From an uncultured Bryobacteraceae bacterium (GTDB lineage: Bacteria > Acidobacteriota > Terriglobia > Bryobacterales > Bryobacteraceae): a stretch of DNA of 64,000 bases. Positions 1 through 9,087 of the stretch are shown here, piece by piece (the stretch's first letter is position 1; each line of letters opens with the position of its first letter). Position numbers and translations under genes: made by a program. Where the stretch lies: assembly GCA_938003835.1 (NCBI GenBank), contig CALKXJ010000014.1:1-64000 (forward strand), in the 5' to 3' direction. Under the pieces are notes generated by a model, which saw only the letters and a list, made by a program, of their open reading frames with translations, was not told the DNA's origin and searched no databases.

Positions 1-2477
1 TTCGGCAGATTCCTCTCGTAGTTGTACCAGGGCAGGTGCGTCGACTTGTTGCCGACGTAGGAGGCCCGCACGCCCAGATTCGGCCGCAACTCGCGCTCCA
101 GGGTGAAGTTCCACTGGTAGGACTCGCTGTTGCGAATGTTACGTTCCACCGCCGTCAGGCTCGGGTTCGGCGAGATCGCCCCGGCCCCCGGAAACGGGCG
201 CGCCAGCGTGAGCGACGGCGTTCGCCCCGCCGCCGATTCGAAACTCTCCGCCAGAAGGAACGGCGGGTTGTTGAAGCCCATCTGCCGGAAACCGATGTAG
301 ACCGGCAGGAAGTTGTAGTAGACGCCGAAGCCGCCGCGGATCACGGTGCGGCTATCGCGAAACGGCCGCAGCGCGAAGCCCAGGCGCGGAGCCCAGTTGT
401 TCTTGTCGGTCTCGAGCAGGTTCTGCGGCAGCCCGGCGTCCTTGGCCAGCACGATCGGATAGGCCTGAATGAGCCGCGGCTGCGCCTGTGCCGGGAACCT
501 GTCGCCGGCAATGAACAGGCGGCTGGAGGCGAAATCGAAGTTCGCCAGCGCCTGGTCACGCTCCTTCCAGGCGGTCTGCACCATGTAACGAAGGCCGAAA
601 CTGAGTGTGAGCAAAGCCGAGACCTGGAAATCGTCCTGCACGTAGGCACTGTAGCGCGTGGTGTAGAGCAGCAGCGGAGGGCTCGAAGTCGAACGGTAGG
701 CGAAGTTCGGATATCCGAGCAGGAAGTCGGCAAAGGCGTGCGCCGGCTGCGCCGCCCGCGCCGGATCGTTGTTGGTGAACCGGCCGTTGAAGTCGAACCG
801 GCCGAGCCCGGCGTTGTTGGCCAGCCCGGAGAGCATGCCGGCGGTGAAGGGCACCGAGGAGACGCGGTGGTTGGCGAAGTCGAACCCCGTCTTGATGGTG
901 TGCTTGCCCCGCACCATCGTCAGGTTGTTGATGTACTGCGGGGTAAGCTGCGGCGCGCGCGGCCCCCCGCCGTAGTCGCCGATCGAAACGTGACTGCTCA
1001 CATTGATGTTGGGCAGCCCGCCGTAAGGCGCAACGTAGAGATCCGGGAACAGCGAGCGCGGGTCGAACTCCTCGTTCATCCCCTGCCGCACGCTGGCGTG
1101 GCGCAGATAGCCGTAGCGGAACTCGTTGAGCGTCCGTGGGCTGAAATTGCGCAGCCAGGTGATGTTGGCGCTCTGGGTCGAGTAGCCGCCGTTTTTCCAA
1201 GAACCGTAACGCGGCGGGTAGGCCTGCGCCACGAAGTACGGCTCGCCTTTGGAATGGTTCAGGTTTACCCAGATGGCATCCTGATCGGAAAAGCGGTGGT
1301 CAATGCGGACCCCGTAGCGGTTGATGTCGGAGATGTTCGGTATGTTAACCACATAGTTGTTGAGCGTGCCCGCCGGACCCGTGCCCGCCTGATTGGGCGG
1401 CGGCACCCAATCGATCAGCGTCTTCGAGCGCGGGTCGATCCGCGCCGCAGGAACCTGGTTGTTCGGGAACGGCTGGAGGTTCAGCGGATCGAGGATCACC
1501 GGCAGGCCCGAGAAGTCGCCGGCGCGCATCGCCGGTGTGGCCACCGAGAGCGTTACCGTCCGCGGGCTCCGCTCGCGCAGGCCCTCGTAGCTGTGGAAGA
1601 AAAAGGTCTTGTTCTTGACGATCGGCCCGCCCACCGCATAGCCGAACTCGTTGCGGTTGTAGGGCGCTTTGGGCAAGCCCGTGGCGAAGAAGTTCTTGGC
1701 GGCGTACTCTTTGTTGCGGTTGAACCAGAGCAGCGAGCCGTGCAGCTCGTTGGTGCCCGACTTGGTCACGATGGTGGCCGAAACCGAGCCCTCGAACTCG
1801 GCCTTCTGGTTGTTGGAGTCCAGCTTGAATTCGCTCACGGAATCCACCGAGGGCAGCGTGGCCAGCCCGTTGCGGTAGGAATAGGCGCCGCCGCCGTTGC
1901 CCACGTCGTTGTAAGTGACGCCGTCCACGTTGAACTGAATGCCGCCCCAGTAGGCGCTGCCGGCCACCCGCGGGTTGGAGGCGCTGTCGGTGGTGACGCC
2001 GGCCGAGATCCGAATCAGCCGGTCGAGTGTGCGCCCGTTGAGCGGGATCGCGGTGATGACGTGGGCTTCGAGAATGTTGCCGATGGTGGCATTCTCGGAG
2101 TTCACTACGGGAGCCGTGCCCTGGACTTCGATGGTCTGCGTCACCGTGCCCGGCTCGAGCGAAAGGTCGACGCGGACGGTGCGGGTGGCCAGCAGCCGCA
2201 CGCCCCGAAGAATGCCTTGTTTGAAGCCGGCGAACTCAGCCGTCACGGTATAGGCGCCGGGCGCCAGGTTCGGCGCCACGTAGTCGCCGGTGTCGTTGGT
2301 TTGCGTTTTGAAGGTGATGTTGGTCGCTTCGTTGGTTACCGTCACCGCCGCCCCGACGATGGCGCCGCCCGAGACGTCCCGGACGGTGCCGACGATGGTT
2401 CCGGCGATGTTCTGCGCCGAAAGCGGCAGCACGGCGATCAGCAGCGCTCCGATCAGCAGAAGTTTGAGATGTCTCAT
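1..2477 (-). CDS. Oar-like TonB-dependent receptor, C-terminus outside window
   Basis: Outer-membrane receptor of the Oar/carboxypeptidase-regulatory type. The reading frame is open from ATG at 2477 to the window edge, giving 825 visible residues. A signal peptide (about residues 1-22, ending LPLSAQ) is followed by a carboxypeptidase-regulatory-like beta-sandwich (about 25-105, with GTVRDVSGGAIVGA), a plug (about 115-235) and the start of the barrel with repeated aromatic strands. A GGAAAGG ribosome site precedes the ATG. A lone TATACT -10 element at 2543-2548 on the same strand has no good -35. The substrate cannot be told; in acidobacteria such receptors are often linked to glycan or peptide uptake. 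The long open frame on the opposite strand is a GC shadow. Confidence 0.93.
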   Translation of the reverse strand, partial: MRHLKLLLIGALLIAVLPLSAQNIAGTIVGTVRDVSGGAIVGAAVTVTNEATNITFKTQTNDTGDYVAPNLAPGAYTVTAEFAGFKQGILRGVRLLATRTVRVDLSLEPGTVTQTIEVQGTAPVVNSENATIGNILEAHVITAIPLNGRTLDRLIRISAGVTTDSASNPRVAGSAYWGGIQFNVDGVTYNDVGNGGGAYSYRNGLATLPSVDSVSEFKLDSNNQKAEFEGSVSATIVTKSGTNELHGSLLWFNRNKEYAAKNFFATGLPKAPYNRNEFGYAVGGPIVKNKTFFFHSYEGLRERSPRTVTLSVATPAMRAGDFSGLPVILDPLNLQPFPNNQVPAARIDPRSKTLIDWVPPPNQAGTGPAGTLNNYVVNIPNISDINRYGVRIDHRFSDQDAIWVNLNHSKGEPYFVAQAYPPRYGSWKNGGYSTQSANITWLRNFSPRTLNEFRYGYLRHASVRQGMNEEFDPRSLFPDLYVAPYGGLPNINVSSHVSIGDYGGGPRAPQLTPQYINNLTMVRGKHTIKTGFDFANHRVSSVPFTAGMLSGLANNAGLGRFDFNGRFTNNDPARAAQPAHAFADFLLGYPNFAYRSTSSPPLLLYTTRYSAYVQDDFQVSALLTLSFGLRYMVQTAWKERDQALANFDFASSRLFIAGDRFPAQAQPRLIQAYPIVLAKDAGLPQNLLETDKNNWAPRLGFALRPFRDSRTVIRGGFGVYYNFLPVYIGFRQMGFNNPPFLLAESFESAAGRTPSLTLARPFPGAGAISPNPSLTAVERNIRNSESYQWNFTLERELRPNLGVRASYVGNKSTHLPWYNYERNLP

Positions 2478-2577
2478 AATTGACCCTTTCCTGGTGCTCG
2501 CCTGGTTCGGCTCCACACCGCAGCCCCGGACTCTGTTAGTGGAGTATACCGCGCGCCGCCCTCGACGGCATCGCGCC

Positions 2578-3687
2578 TCAGTAACCCCGCTGCTTGTCCA
2601 CGACGTTGATGAGCGGCAGGCCCAGCGCGTAGCGCCGGACATTCTCGGCAAACAGCTCGATCAGGCGCACCTGCCGGTCCGGACTCCAGCCCGAGGTGTG
2701 GGCGCTCATGACCACGTTCGGGCAGTCGAAGATCGGATGACCCGGCGGCGGCGGCTCCTTCGGAAACACGTCAAGCCCCGCTCCGGCGATCCAGCCCTCC
2801 TTCAGCGCCTTCACCAGCGCCATGTCGTCGAAAAGCTCCCCGCGCGAGAGCGCAATGAAATAGGCGGTGCGCTTCATGCTGCGGAAGACCTCTTCGTTGA
2901 ACATCCGCCGCGTCTCGGGCGTCAGCGGAGCCGCGGCGACCAGCACATCCACCATCGGCACCATGGTGCGGAACCAGCTCGGATCGTGCAGCTCGGCCAC
3001 GTATTCGGGTTTGGGAATCGGCTTGGCGTCGGTGGCCACGATGCGCATGTCGAAGCCATAGTAGGCGCGGCGCGCCACCGCGCTGCCGATGCCGCCCAGT
3101 CCCACGATGCCCATCGTGCGGCCCACCAGCTCGGTATGATGGTCGGACTTGGTCGTGCCGACCGGGTTCATCGTCTTCTTGAGATAGAACTGCGGCATGT
3201 AGTACTTGGCGATGCCCCGCGTCAGGCACAGCAGCAGGCACATGGCCGTCTCGGAGATCCCCGGCGCAAAGGTGCGCGCGTAGTTGGTGAGCACCACCGG
3301 GCTGTTCCGGAACTTTTCGTCGTTCATGAGGAACTCGACCCCGGCGCCGCCGGCCTGCACCCACTTCAGCCTCGGCGCGTAATCGAGCTCCTCGCCGCGA
3401 ATGTGCCCGTAGACGACCTCGGCCTCCTGCAAGCGCCGGCGGAACTCTTCCCGGTCTTTGCAGATGATGATCTCCACTCGGGTGTTCGGCGCCGCCTGCT
3501 CGATCTGCTCCTTTTCGGCGGGTTCGAACGCATACATGGTGACGATGCGGATCGGCTCCCCGGAGGCCTTCAGCGCCGTTTGCGCGAACGGGGCCACGAC
3601 CACCGGCTCGCGCGCCGCTTGGGCCAGCGCGGGCGCCCCCCCGGCGGCGGTAACCAGACTGCGGCGAGAAAAGGTATTGGCGGCCAT
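2578..3687 (-). CDS. D-2-hydroxyacid dehydrogenase with Tat-like N-terminus
   Basis: NAD-dependent D-isomer-specific 2-hydroxyacid dehydrogenase, 369 residues, reducing 2-ketoacids or oxidising D-2-hydroxyacids. The Rossmann glycine motif GLGGIG is at 196-201. The catalytic triad of the family is visible as Arg282 (SRGE), Glu311 (PKEP) and His330 (SAH). Unusually for the family, the N-terminus reads SRRSLVTAAGGAPALA (residues 7-22), a twin-arginine-like export signal, which lengthens the protein by about 40 residues. It lies between a TonB receptor and a CHRD protein on the same strand with 100- and 50-bp gaps. The true substrate is unknown; glyoxylate, hydroxypyruvate or phosphoglycerate are family possibilities. 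Confidence 0.9.
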   Translation of the reverse strand: MAANTFSRRSLVTAAGGAPALAQAAREPVVVAPFAQTALKASGEPIRIVTMYAFEPAEKEQIEQAAPNTRVEIIICKDREEFRRRLQEAEVVYGHIRGEELDYAPRLKWVQAGGAGVEFLMNDEKFRNSPVVLTNYARTFAPGISETAMCLLLCLTRGIAKYYMPQFYLKKTMNPVGTTKSDHHTELVGRTMGIVGLGGIGSAVARRAYYGFDMRIVATDAKPIPKPEYVAELHDPSWFRTMVPMVDVLVAAAPLTPETRRMFNEEVFRSMKRTAYFIALSRGELFDDMALVKALKEGWIAGAGLDVFPKEPPPPGHPIFDCPNVVMSAHTSGWSPDRQVRLIELFAENVRRYALGLPLINVVDKQRGY

Positions 3688-3737
3688 GGATCCTTTTCTA
3701 TCACACGGCCGCCGGATACGGACGGGACTACGGGCGA

Positions 3738-4379
3738 TTACGGGAATGCGAGGCCGAGAACCCGTCCCATGTCGCGCACCATCTGGCGCACGACGGCAAG
3801 CTGCGCCTGCACTTCGGCGATCTTGGCCGCCTCGGCCGCCAGGGCATCAAGTTTCACCTCGAGGGCCCGCACCGCCTCCGCAGCCGGATCGGCCGGCATC
3901 AACTGCCCGCGAATCAAGCCGCCGGGAGCACTCGCCGTGTGCAGGTTAAAGTAGAAATCCGACGGCTTGGTCAGGATCGCCCGGATCGTGTCCAGTCCCG
4001 CAGGGTCGGTGATCACCACGTGACGGAAGAGCGAGCCGGGGCCCGCCAGTTCCACCGGAGGGCTGAAACGGGGATCGACCACCACCGGCCCGTTGACGCC
4101 GGCCGCACCTCGATGGATGTGAAAGGCGCGGACAGTCTCCGTGGTGGCGAAGTTGTAGCTCACCCGGAAATCGACGATCGCCTGCGTGAGATTCCCTCCC
4201 GCGTCACGATCCAGACGCATCTCGATCCAGGCCTCGCCGAAGCTCTGCGAGCCGACGATCGGGGGGTTCTCGTGCGACGGGCTGGCCAGCACGCGGAATA
4301 ACACGGTGCTGGTGGACTGGGCGTGGAGCGCGGCGCCGGACGCCAGCGCGAATACCGCAAAAGCGGACAGCTTCTTCAT
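3738..4379 (-). CDS. CHRD-domain secreted protein
   Basis: A 213-residue secreted protein. ATG at 4379 is chosen because GAGGTG lies just upstream and a signal peptide (KKLSAFAVFALASGAALHAQ) starts there; a longer in-frame start at 4496 lacks both. Residues about 22-155 match the CHRD fold: the HIHRGAAGVNGPVVV and FNLHTASAPGGLIRGQL segments are typical. The last 50 residues are Ala/Glu/Leu-rich and predicted to form a coiled coil. CHRD domains are of unclear molecular function; many bacterial copies are exported. It sits between a dehydrogenase and a receptor gene on the same strand. Confidence 0.85.
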   Translation of the reverse strand: MKKLSAFAVFALASGAALHAQSTSTVLFRVLASPSHENPPIVGSQSFGEAWIEMRLDRDAGGNLTQAIVDFRVSYNFATTETVRAFHIHRGAAGVNGPVVVDPRFSPPVELAGPGSLFRHVVITDPAGLDTIRAILTKPSDFYFNLHTASAPGGLIRGQLMPADPAAEAVRALEVKLDALAAEAAKIAEVQAQLAVVRQMVRDMGRVLGLAFP

Positions 4380-4483
4380 GTTCACCTCACGAAGCGAATG
4401 GTTGGAATGCCCCTGCGCGGTTGATTCTATCACGGCGCCGGACGATTCACCAACTTTTTTTCCGCTTCCGGCCCCGCCCGCCG

Positions 4484-6922
4484 CTAAAACTGCCACCGCA
4501 AGCCGAACTGCACCAGGCGCGGATGGGAGGGCAGAATGCCCCGCGTGCGGTCGACAATCACCAGCCGGTCGGTCAGGTTTTTCACCGTGAGAAAGAGCGT
4601 CGCCCGCAGCGATTCGAGCGGATGGTTGATCGTGGCGTTCCAGAGCACATTCCCCGGAATCAGGCCGCGCTGGCCGTTGGGCGTGGGCGCGACGGTGTTG
4701 AGGTCGTCGCCGAACTGCCGCGAGGTGGCCACCGCCTCAATCAGCGCGCTCGTGCCGCGGGCGTGTACGTACCCGAGCGAGGCGTTGCCCAACTGGGAGG
4801 GCGCGTAAGGAAGCCGGTTCCCCCGCACCGAGACGTGCGCGAAACCCGGTACGGAACTGTATCGGGTCCCGGCAAAGCGCGCCACGGGCAGCCAGGTATA
4901 CGCCGCGCGGACCGAAAAGGTGTGCCGCGGCCCGAACCAAGGCGGCAACTGCCACCGACCCGCCGCCTCGACTCCCTGATGCTCGGTGCGGCCCGCGCTG
5001 GTGAGCGTCGCGCCCACGCCGCCAGCGACGCTCGCCGGAATGATCTGGTTCTGGTAATCCATGCGAAAGGCCGTGACCTCGAGCGCCAGGCGCGGCGCCG
5101 CCCGCAGGCGCAGCCCGAGCTCGTAGTTCCAGCTCAGTTCCGGATCGAGGTCCACCGTGCCGCCCAGATTGGTGATGATGTCCTCGGCGCGCGGCGGGGC
5201 AAAGCCGCGATGGATGCCCGCGAAAACGGTGACCCGCGACGGACTGTAAGAGAGGCCGATGCCCGGCACCCACTGCGTCAGCTCGGCCCGCCCGAACGCG
5301 CCGTTGAGCCGGTTCAGGCGCTGGTAGCGCACGTGCTCGAGGCGCACGCCCGGCGTCAAACCCCATCTGCCGCGAGCGAGCCGGTACTGCCAGAAGCCTG
5401 ACCAGGCTTGCGTGCGCCGCTTGTTGTCCTCCACCAGGCGACCATCGCGCGAGGTGGGAAGCGGGCCGTTCCTCTGTTGGCGGTCCTGATCTTCAAAATG
5501 GCCGCGCAGGCCGAAGTCAGCCTCGCCGGCGAGCGGTCCCAGCCGCTGCTGGGACCGGAAGCGGGGTTCGACCCCCCACGTGTAGTAGCTGCGCAGGCGG
5601 CCTTCGTTGCCGCAACGGGTGTCGAGATCGGCCATCCCTGTGCATCCCGGATCGCCCAGCCGGTTCGGCCGCTGCCCGGAGTGGCTCGCCTGCCGCCACC
5701 AGTCCCGGTGGAAGTAGGAGCCGTACAGGTTGGCCGTCATCGCCAGGTTCGGCTTCAAGGCTTCGGAGTAGCTTACCGAAGCGCCGAAGCGGTCGCCGTA
5801 AAAGGAATCGTTGCGGAACGGGTTCTGGCGCGGATTGGTGCGGAACTCCTCCTCGGTCAACCCCGAATAGGTGACCCTGGAGCGCTCCGCATAGTAGTTC
5901 AGGCGCCAGGTGAGCAGCCGCCGGTTGGAAAACGTCGTCGTGCTCTTCACGTAGAAGTCGGACAGGCCCAGGCGCGTATTTTCGCGCGCCCCCTCGCCCT
6001 GCTTGCGTGTCAGGTGAGCGATCAGGCCGGTGCGGCCCCAGGTGCCGCCGTAGCGGAGGTGACCGTTGAGGTAATCCCGGTTGCCGCCGGTAAGCTCCAC
6101 CTCACCGGCCCTCCGGTCGGGGATAGCCGGGGTCAGATAATTAATGACGCCGCCGACGGTGGACGGCCCATAGAGCACCTGGCCGGCGCCCTTGACCACC
6201 TCGATGCTTTCAAAGCGCTCGATCGGCGGATGGTAGTAGCTGGCGTTGTCGCCGTAGGGCGCATAGGCGAGCGGGATGCCGTCCTCGAGCAGGAGCACCT
6301 TTCTCGAGCGCGTGGGGTCAACGCCGCGGATGCCGATGTTCGGCCGCAGGGAGAAGCCCTCCTCGCCGCGGGCGAACACCCCGGGCAACTTCCGCAGCGC
6401 TTCGTCAGTCGTGAAACAGTGCGCGCCCCGCAGCGTGGCCCCGTCGAGGACGCTGAGCGACCCGGGGATCTCCTCGAAGGCAGCCGGAGAATCTGCAATC
6501 CGGTTGCCGTACACGGTGACCTGCTCGACCAGACCCGCCGGCGCAAGCACGATCTCCTCGCGGTGCCCGGCGCCCGGCGCCAGCCGCAGCAGCCGCCGGC
6601 TCTCGACAAAGCCCGGCGCCGCTGCGCGCAGCCAGTAGTCGCCCGGCCGGAGGTCGCCGAATTGGAACTCTCCGGCGGGACCGGTTCGAGTGTGGCGCTC
6701 GGCCGCGGTGGCGCGGTCTTCCAGGGCGATCGCGGCCCCGACGATCACCCCGCCGGCCGAATCGCGCACCAGGCCGCTCAACCGTGCCGGCGGCGCCTGG
6801 GCCGCGGCGAACTGCTGCAAACAGAGTGCGAAGACAGCCGCGCAGGCGGCACGGCAGAGCGGCCGAATCGGGCAAGACGTCGAATTTACGATATCGGGAC
6901 TTCGTTCTATTTTGCAAATCAT
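4484..6922 (-). CDS. FecA-like TonB-dependent receptor
   Basis: An 812-residue outer-membrane receptor. After a signal peptide (about 17-42) comes a carboxypeptidase-regulatory-like domain (about 45-130), a plug (about 140-265) and a 22-strand-type barrel ending in the aromatic C-terminus LRWQF. The plug segments RSRKVLLLEDGIPLAYAPYG and YYHPPIERFESIEVVKGAG resemble the Fe(III)-dicitrate receptor branch, so a ferric chelate is a reasonable guess, not proven. The ATG lies in the middle of a 7-1-7 inverted repeat (6913-6927), just downstream of a near-consensus promoter (6941-6968), predicting a very short leader and metal-responsive repression. No other in-frame start fits the signal peptide. 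Confidence 0.92.
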   Translation of the reverse strand: MICKIERSPDIVNSTSCPIRPLCRAACAAVFALCLQQFAAAQAPPARLSGLVRDSAGGVIVGAAIALEDRATAAERHTRTGPAGEFQFGDLRPGDYWLRAAAPGFVESRRLLRLAPGAGHREEIVLAPAGLVEQVTVYGNRIADSPAAFEEIPGSLSVLDGATLRGAHCFTTDEALRKLPGVFARGEEGFSLRPNIGIRGVDPTRSRKVLLLEDGIPLAYAPYGDNASYYHPPIERFESIEVVKGAGQVLYGPSTVGGVINYLTPAIPDRRAGEVELTGGNRDYLNGHLRYGGTWGRTGLIAHLTRKQGEGARENTRLGLSDFYVKSTTTFSNRRLLTWRLNYYAERSRVTYSGLTEEEFRTNPRQNPFRNDSFYGDRFGASVSYSEALKPNLAMTANLYGSYFHRDWWRQASHSGQRPNRLGDPGCTGMADLDTRCGNEGRLRSYYTWGVEPRFRSQQRLGPLAGEADFGLRGHFEDQDRQQRNGPLPTSRDGRLVEDNKRRTQAWSGFWQYRLARGRWGLTPGVRLEHVRYQRLNRLNGAFGRAELTQWVPGIGLSYSPSRVTVFAGIHRGFAPPRAEDIITNLGGTVDLDPELSWNYELGLRLRAAPRLALEVTAFRMDYQNQIIPASVAGGVGATLTSAGRTEHQGVEAAGRWQLPPWFGPRHTFSVRAAYTWLPVARFAGTRYSSVPGFAHVSVRGNRLPYAPSQLGNASLGYVHARGTSALIEAVATSRQFGDDLNTVAPTPNGQRGLIPGNVLWNATINHPLESLRATLFLTVKNLTDRLVIVDRTRGILPSHPRLVQFGLRWQF

Positions 6923-6927
6923 TTGCA
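6913..6927 (-). promoter_or_regulatory. Fur-family-like operator over the receptor start codon
   Basis: On the minus strand the sequence is TGCAAAT-G-ATTTGCA, a perfect 7-1-7 inverted repeat. Fur, PerR and Zur boxes share this TNNNAAT-N-ATTNNNA layout. It contains the ATG of the receptor gene and lies about 7-21 nt downstream of the predicted transcription start. A second perfect palindrome, GCAGGTACCTGC (6925-6936), overlaps its upstream edge. A related 15-mer covers the start codon at 28694. Which regulator and metal are involved is not visible. Confidence 0.6.
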
Positions 6928-6940
6928 GGTACCTGCCTCC

Positions 6941-6968
6941 AGTATACTTTTTCCCGGACCTTTGTCAA
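6941..6968 (-). promoter_or_regulatory. Sigma-70-type promoter for the FecA-like receptor
   Basis: Minus-strand TTGACA (6968 to 6963), a 16-bp spacer and TATACT (6946 to 6941). The -35 is perfect and the -10 matches five of six. The predicted start point near 6934 leaves about 12 nt before the ATG at 6922. The GGAGG at 6940-6936 therefore would be at or before the transcript 5' end and may not serve as a ribosome site. Confidence 0.65.
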
Positions 6969-7038
6969 GCCTGATTTGCCGGATCGGCTCCCTCGGATGC
7001 CAAATCGCGATATGATGTCTCGCGAAGGAGAGCCCGCG

Positions 7039-8229
7039 ATGAACCACACCCTCAGCCGCCGCTCGCTGCTCGGCGGCGCCCTCTCGGCAGCTTCCGCCTC
7101 GCGAATCCTCGGCGCCAATGACCGCGTCGGGCTCGGCATCATCGGTACCGGCGACCGCGGCAAATACCTGATGCGCGTCGCCAACAAAGTCGGCGGCATC
7201 GACTGGGTGGCCGTCTGCGACATCTGGGACCGCCGGCGAGAGGAGGCCGCCCAGGTGGCCGGCTCACCGGTCGCCAGCGACGCCGACTATCGCCGCCTGC
7301 TCGACCGCAAGGAGATCGACGCCGTCATCGTCGCCACGCCCGATCACCTCCACGCCTCGATTTCCATCGAGGCCTGCCGGGCCGGCAAGGACGTCTTCGT
7401 CGAAAAGCCGATGACCTCGCTGCCCGAGCAAGGACCGCCGCTGGTCCGCGCCGTCCGCGAGCACAAACGCGTGCTCCAGGTGGGCGTGCAACAACGCAGC
7501 ATGAAGCACTTCATCGAGGCGAAGGAACGGTTCTTCGATAGCGGCCTCATCGGCGAAGTGAACATGGTGCGCACCATCTGGAACGGCAACCGCGGCTATC
7601 TCACCCCGGTGCCGCCCGGCATGGAGGCCAAGCCGCCGGGGCTGGACTGGGAGGCCTACCTCGGCTGGCTCCCCAAGCGCCCTTGGGATCCGAAGATCTA
7701 CTTCAACCGATTCGCCTACTGGGACATCTCCACCGGCGGGCAGACCGGCGGCCTGTTCGTCCATATGGTGGACGTCGTGCACTGGTATCTGAAGCTCACC
7801 CGGCCCGTGAGCGCCGTCGCGCTCGGCGGCATCTACCAGTACGACGACGGGCGCGATACGCCCGATAACGTCAACCTCATCCTGGACTATCCGGAGAAGG
7901 TCAACGTCACCTTCGAGGCGACAATCACCGATCTCATCCGCGAGGAATCGGCCGATATCGTCTTCCTGGGCACAGGCGGGCGGCTGTCGATCTTCCGCGC
8001 CGGCTACCGCTTCCTGCCGGCGGAAAAGAACAGCCATCTCGGCGTCCTCACCGCCAAAGGCTCCCCCGAAGAGGACCACATGCGAAACTGGCTCGACTGT
8101 ATCCGCAACCGCCAGGAGCCCAACGCCAATGTCGTGGATGGCCATTACGCGGCCATGGCCTGCCACATCGGCAACCTTGCCTACAAGACGAAGAGCCGCA
8201 TCACCTGGAGAAAGGAGTGGGACGTATGA
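7039..8229 (+). CDS. Gfo/Idh/MocA oxidoreductase, Tat-exported
   Basis: A 396-residue NAD(P)-dependent sugar oxidoreductase. GAAGGAG at 7024-7030 fixes ATG 7039; the frame is open further upstream but without a signal. A Tat signal (TLSRRSLLGGALSAASASRI) precedes the Rossmann motif GIIGTGDRG and the family EKP motif (VFVEKPMT). Members of this Tat-bearing group act on free or glycosidic sugars in the periplasm with tightly bound cofactor. Its stop overlaps the next start (ATGA, 4 bp), so the two are translationally coupled with the sugar isomerase that follows. The substrate is not known. Confidence 0.92.
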   Translation: MNHTLSRRSLLGGALSAASASRILGANDRVGLGIIGTGDRGKYLMRVANKVGGIDWVAVCDIWDRRREEAAQVAGSPVASDADYRRLLDRKEIDAVIVATPDHLHASISIEACRAGKDVFVEKPMTSLPEQGPPLVRAVREHKRVLQVGVQQRSMKHFIEAKERFFDSGLIGEVNMVRTIWNGNRGYLTPVPPGMEAKPPGLDWEAYLGWLPKRPWDPKIYFNRFAYWDISTGGQTGGLFVHMVDVVHWYLKLTRPVSAVALGGIYQYDDGRDTPDNVNLILDYPEKVNVTFEATITDLIREESADIVFLGTGGRLSIFRAGYRFLPAEKNSHLGVLTAKGSPEEDHMRNWLDCIRNRQEPNANVVDGHYAAMACHIGNLAYKTKSRITWRKEWDV

Positions 8230-9074
8230 GCATCGAAGTCGGCATCAACATGGAGTTCATCCGCTCCGAGGACAAGCCGTTCGCCGCGGGCGTCGAGCGC
8301 GCGGCGCAACTGGGTTTCCGCTACGTGGAGCCGATGGTCCACAACGGCCGGGAGCTGTTGAGCGAGGCGGGCTATTTCCACTCGGTCTCGATGGATGAGG
8401 AACCGCTCGAGATCAAGGATCTGCTCGACCGCTACGGCCTGAAACCTTCAGGCCTGAGCGCCCACTGCCCGCTGATGCGCCCCGAGATCAGCGTGCCGTT
8501 TCTGGAAAAGGCCATCCGTTTCGCCGCCGCCATCGGCGCGCCGGTGGTCAACACCGACGAGGGTATCCGGCCGCCCTGGCTCGATGACAACGAGATCTGG
8601 GTGGTGATGCGCTACACGCTGCTCCGCGCCGTGCGCGTGGCCGAGCGCTACGGAATCTACATCGGCCTTGAGCCGCACCAGAGCATTACCAAGACCACCG
8701 AGGGGCTGCTCCGCATCCACGGCCTCGTCAACAGCGAGTTTTTGAAAATCAATTACGATACGGGCAACGCCTGGCTGGCCGGCGAGGATCCCTACCGGGG
8801 TCTCGAAGCGGTCAAGCACCTGCTCGTGCACCTGCACGCCAAGGACATCAGCATTCGCCAGTCGGAAACCGAGCGCGGTCAGGTCACCGGCACTCCCGTG
8901 GGTTGCGCCTGCGGCGACGGCGTCATCGACTGGGCGCGCGTGATCTCGATTCTTCGCAGTGCGGGTTTCCATGGGGTGCTTTCGGTGGAGTGCGGAACGG
9001 CCGAACAGGCAGCACGAAGCCTGGCCCACTTGAGCGGCCTGCTCGCCCGCCAGGAGGCCGCGCAGACCGCCTAG
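8226..9074 (+). CDS. Sugar phosphate isomerase/epimerase, AP-endonuclease-2-type TIM barrel
   Basis: A 282-residue xylose-isomerase-like TIM barrel. ATG 8226 overlaps the upstream stop, giving coupled translation. Metal-ligand segments of the fold are visible: IGLEPHQS, KINYDTGNAW, HLHAKDIS and GVLSVECG near the C-terminus, which supply the usual Glu/His/Asp/Glu set. Pairing with a Gfo/Idh enzyme is a common catabolic arrangement in which oxidation of a sugar is followed by isomerisation or epimerisation. The exact sugar (inosose, ketosugar or similar) cannot be read from sequence. Confidence 0.9.
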   Translation: MSIEVGINMEFIRSEDKPFAAGVERAAQLGFRYVEPMVHNGRELLSEAGYFHSVSMDEEPLEIKDLLDRYGLKPSGLSAHCPLMRPEISVPFLEKAIRFAAAIGAPVVNTDEGIRPPWLDDNEIWVVMRYTLLRAVRVAERYGIYIGLEPHQSITKTTEGLLRIHGLVNSEFLKINYDTGNAWLAGEDPYRGLEAVKHLLVHLHAKDISIRQSETERGQVTGTPVGCACGDGVIDWARVISILRSAGFHGVLSVECGTAEQAARSLAHLSGLLARQEAAQTA

Positions 9075-9087
9075 CGCATCGGCCGCC

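Noticed and set aside
36-2483. 815-codon open frame on plus opposite the first receptor
   Set aside because: Arg/Val/His-rich translation without any domain, mirrored by a clear receptor on minus; a GC-driven antisense shadow.
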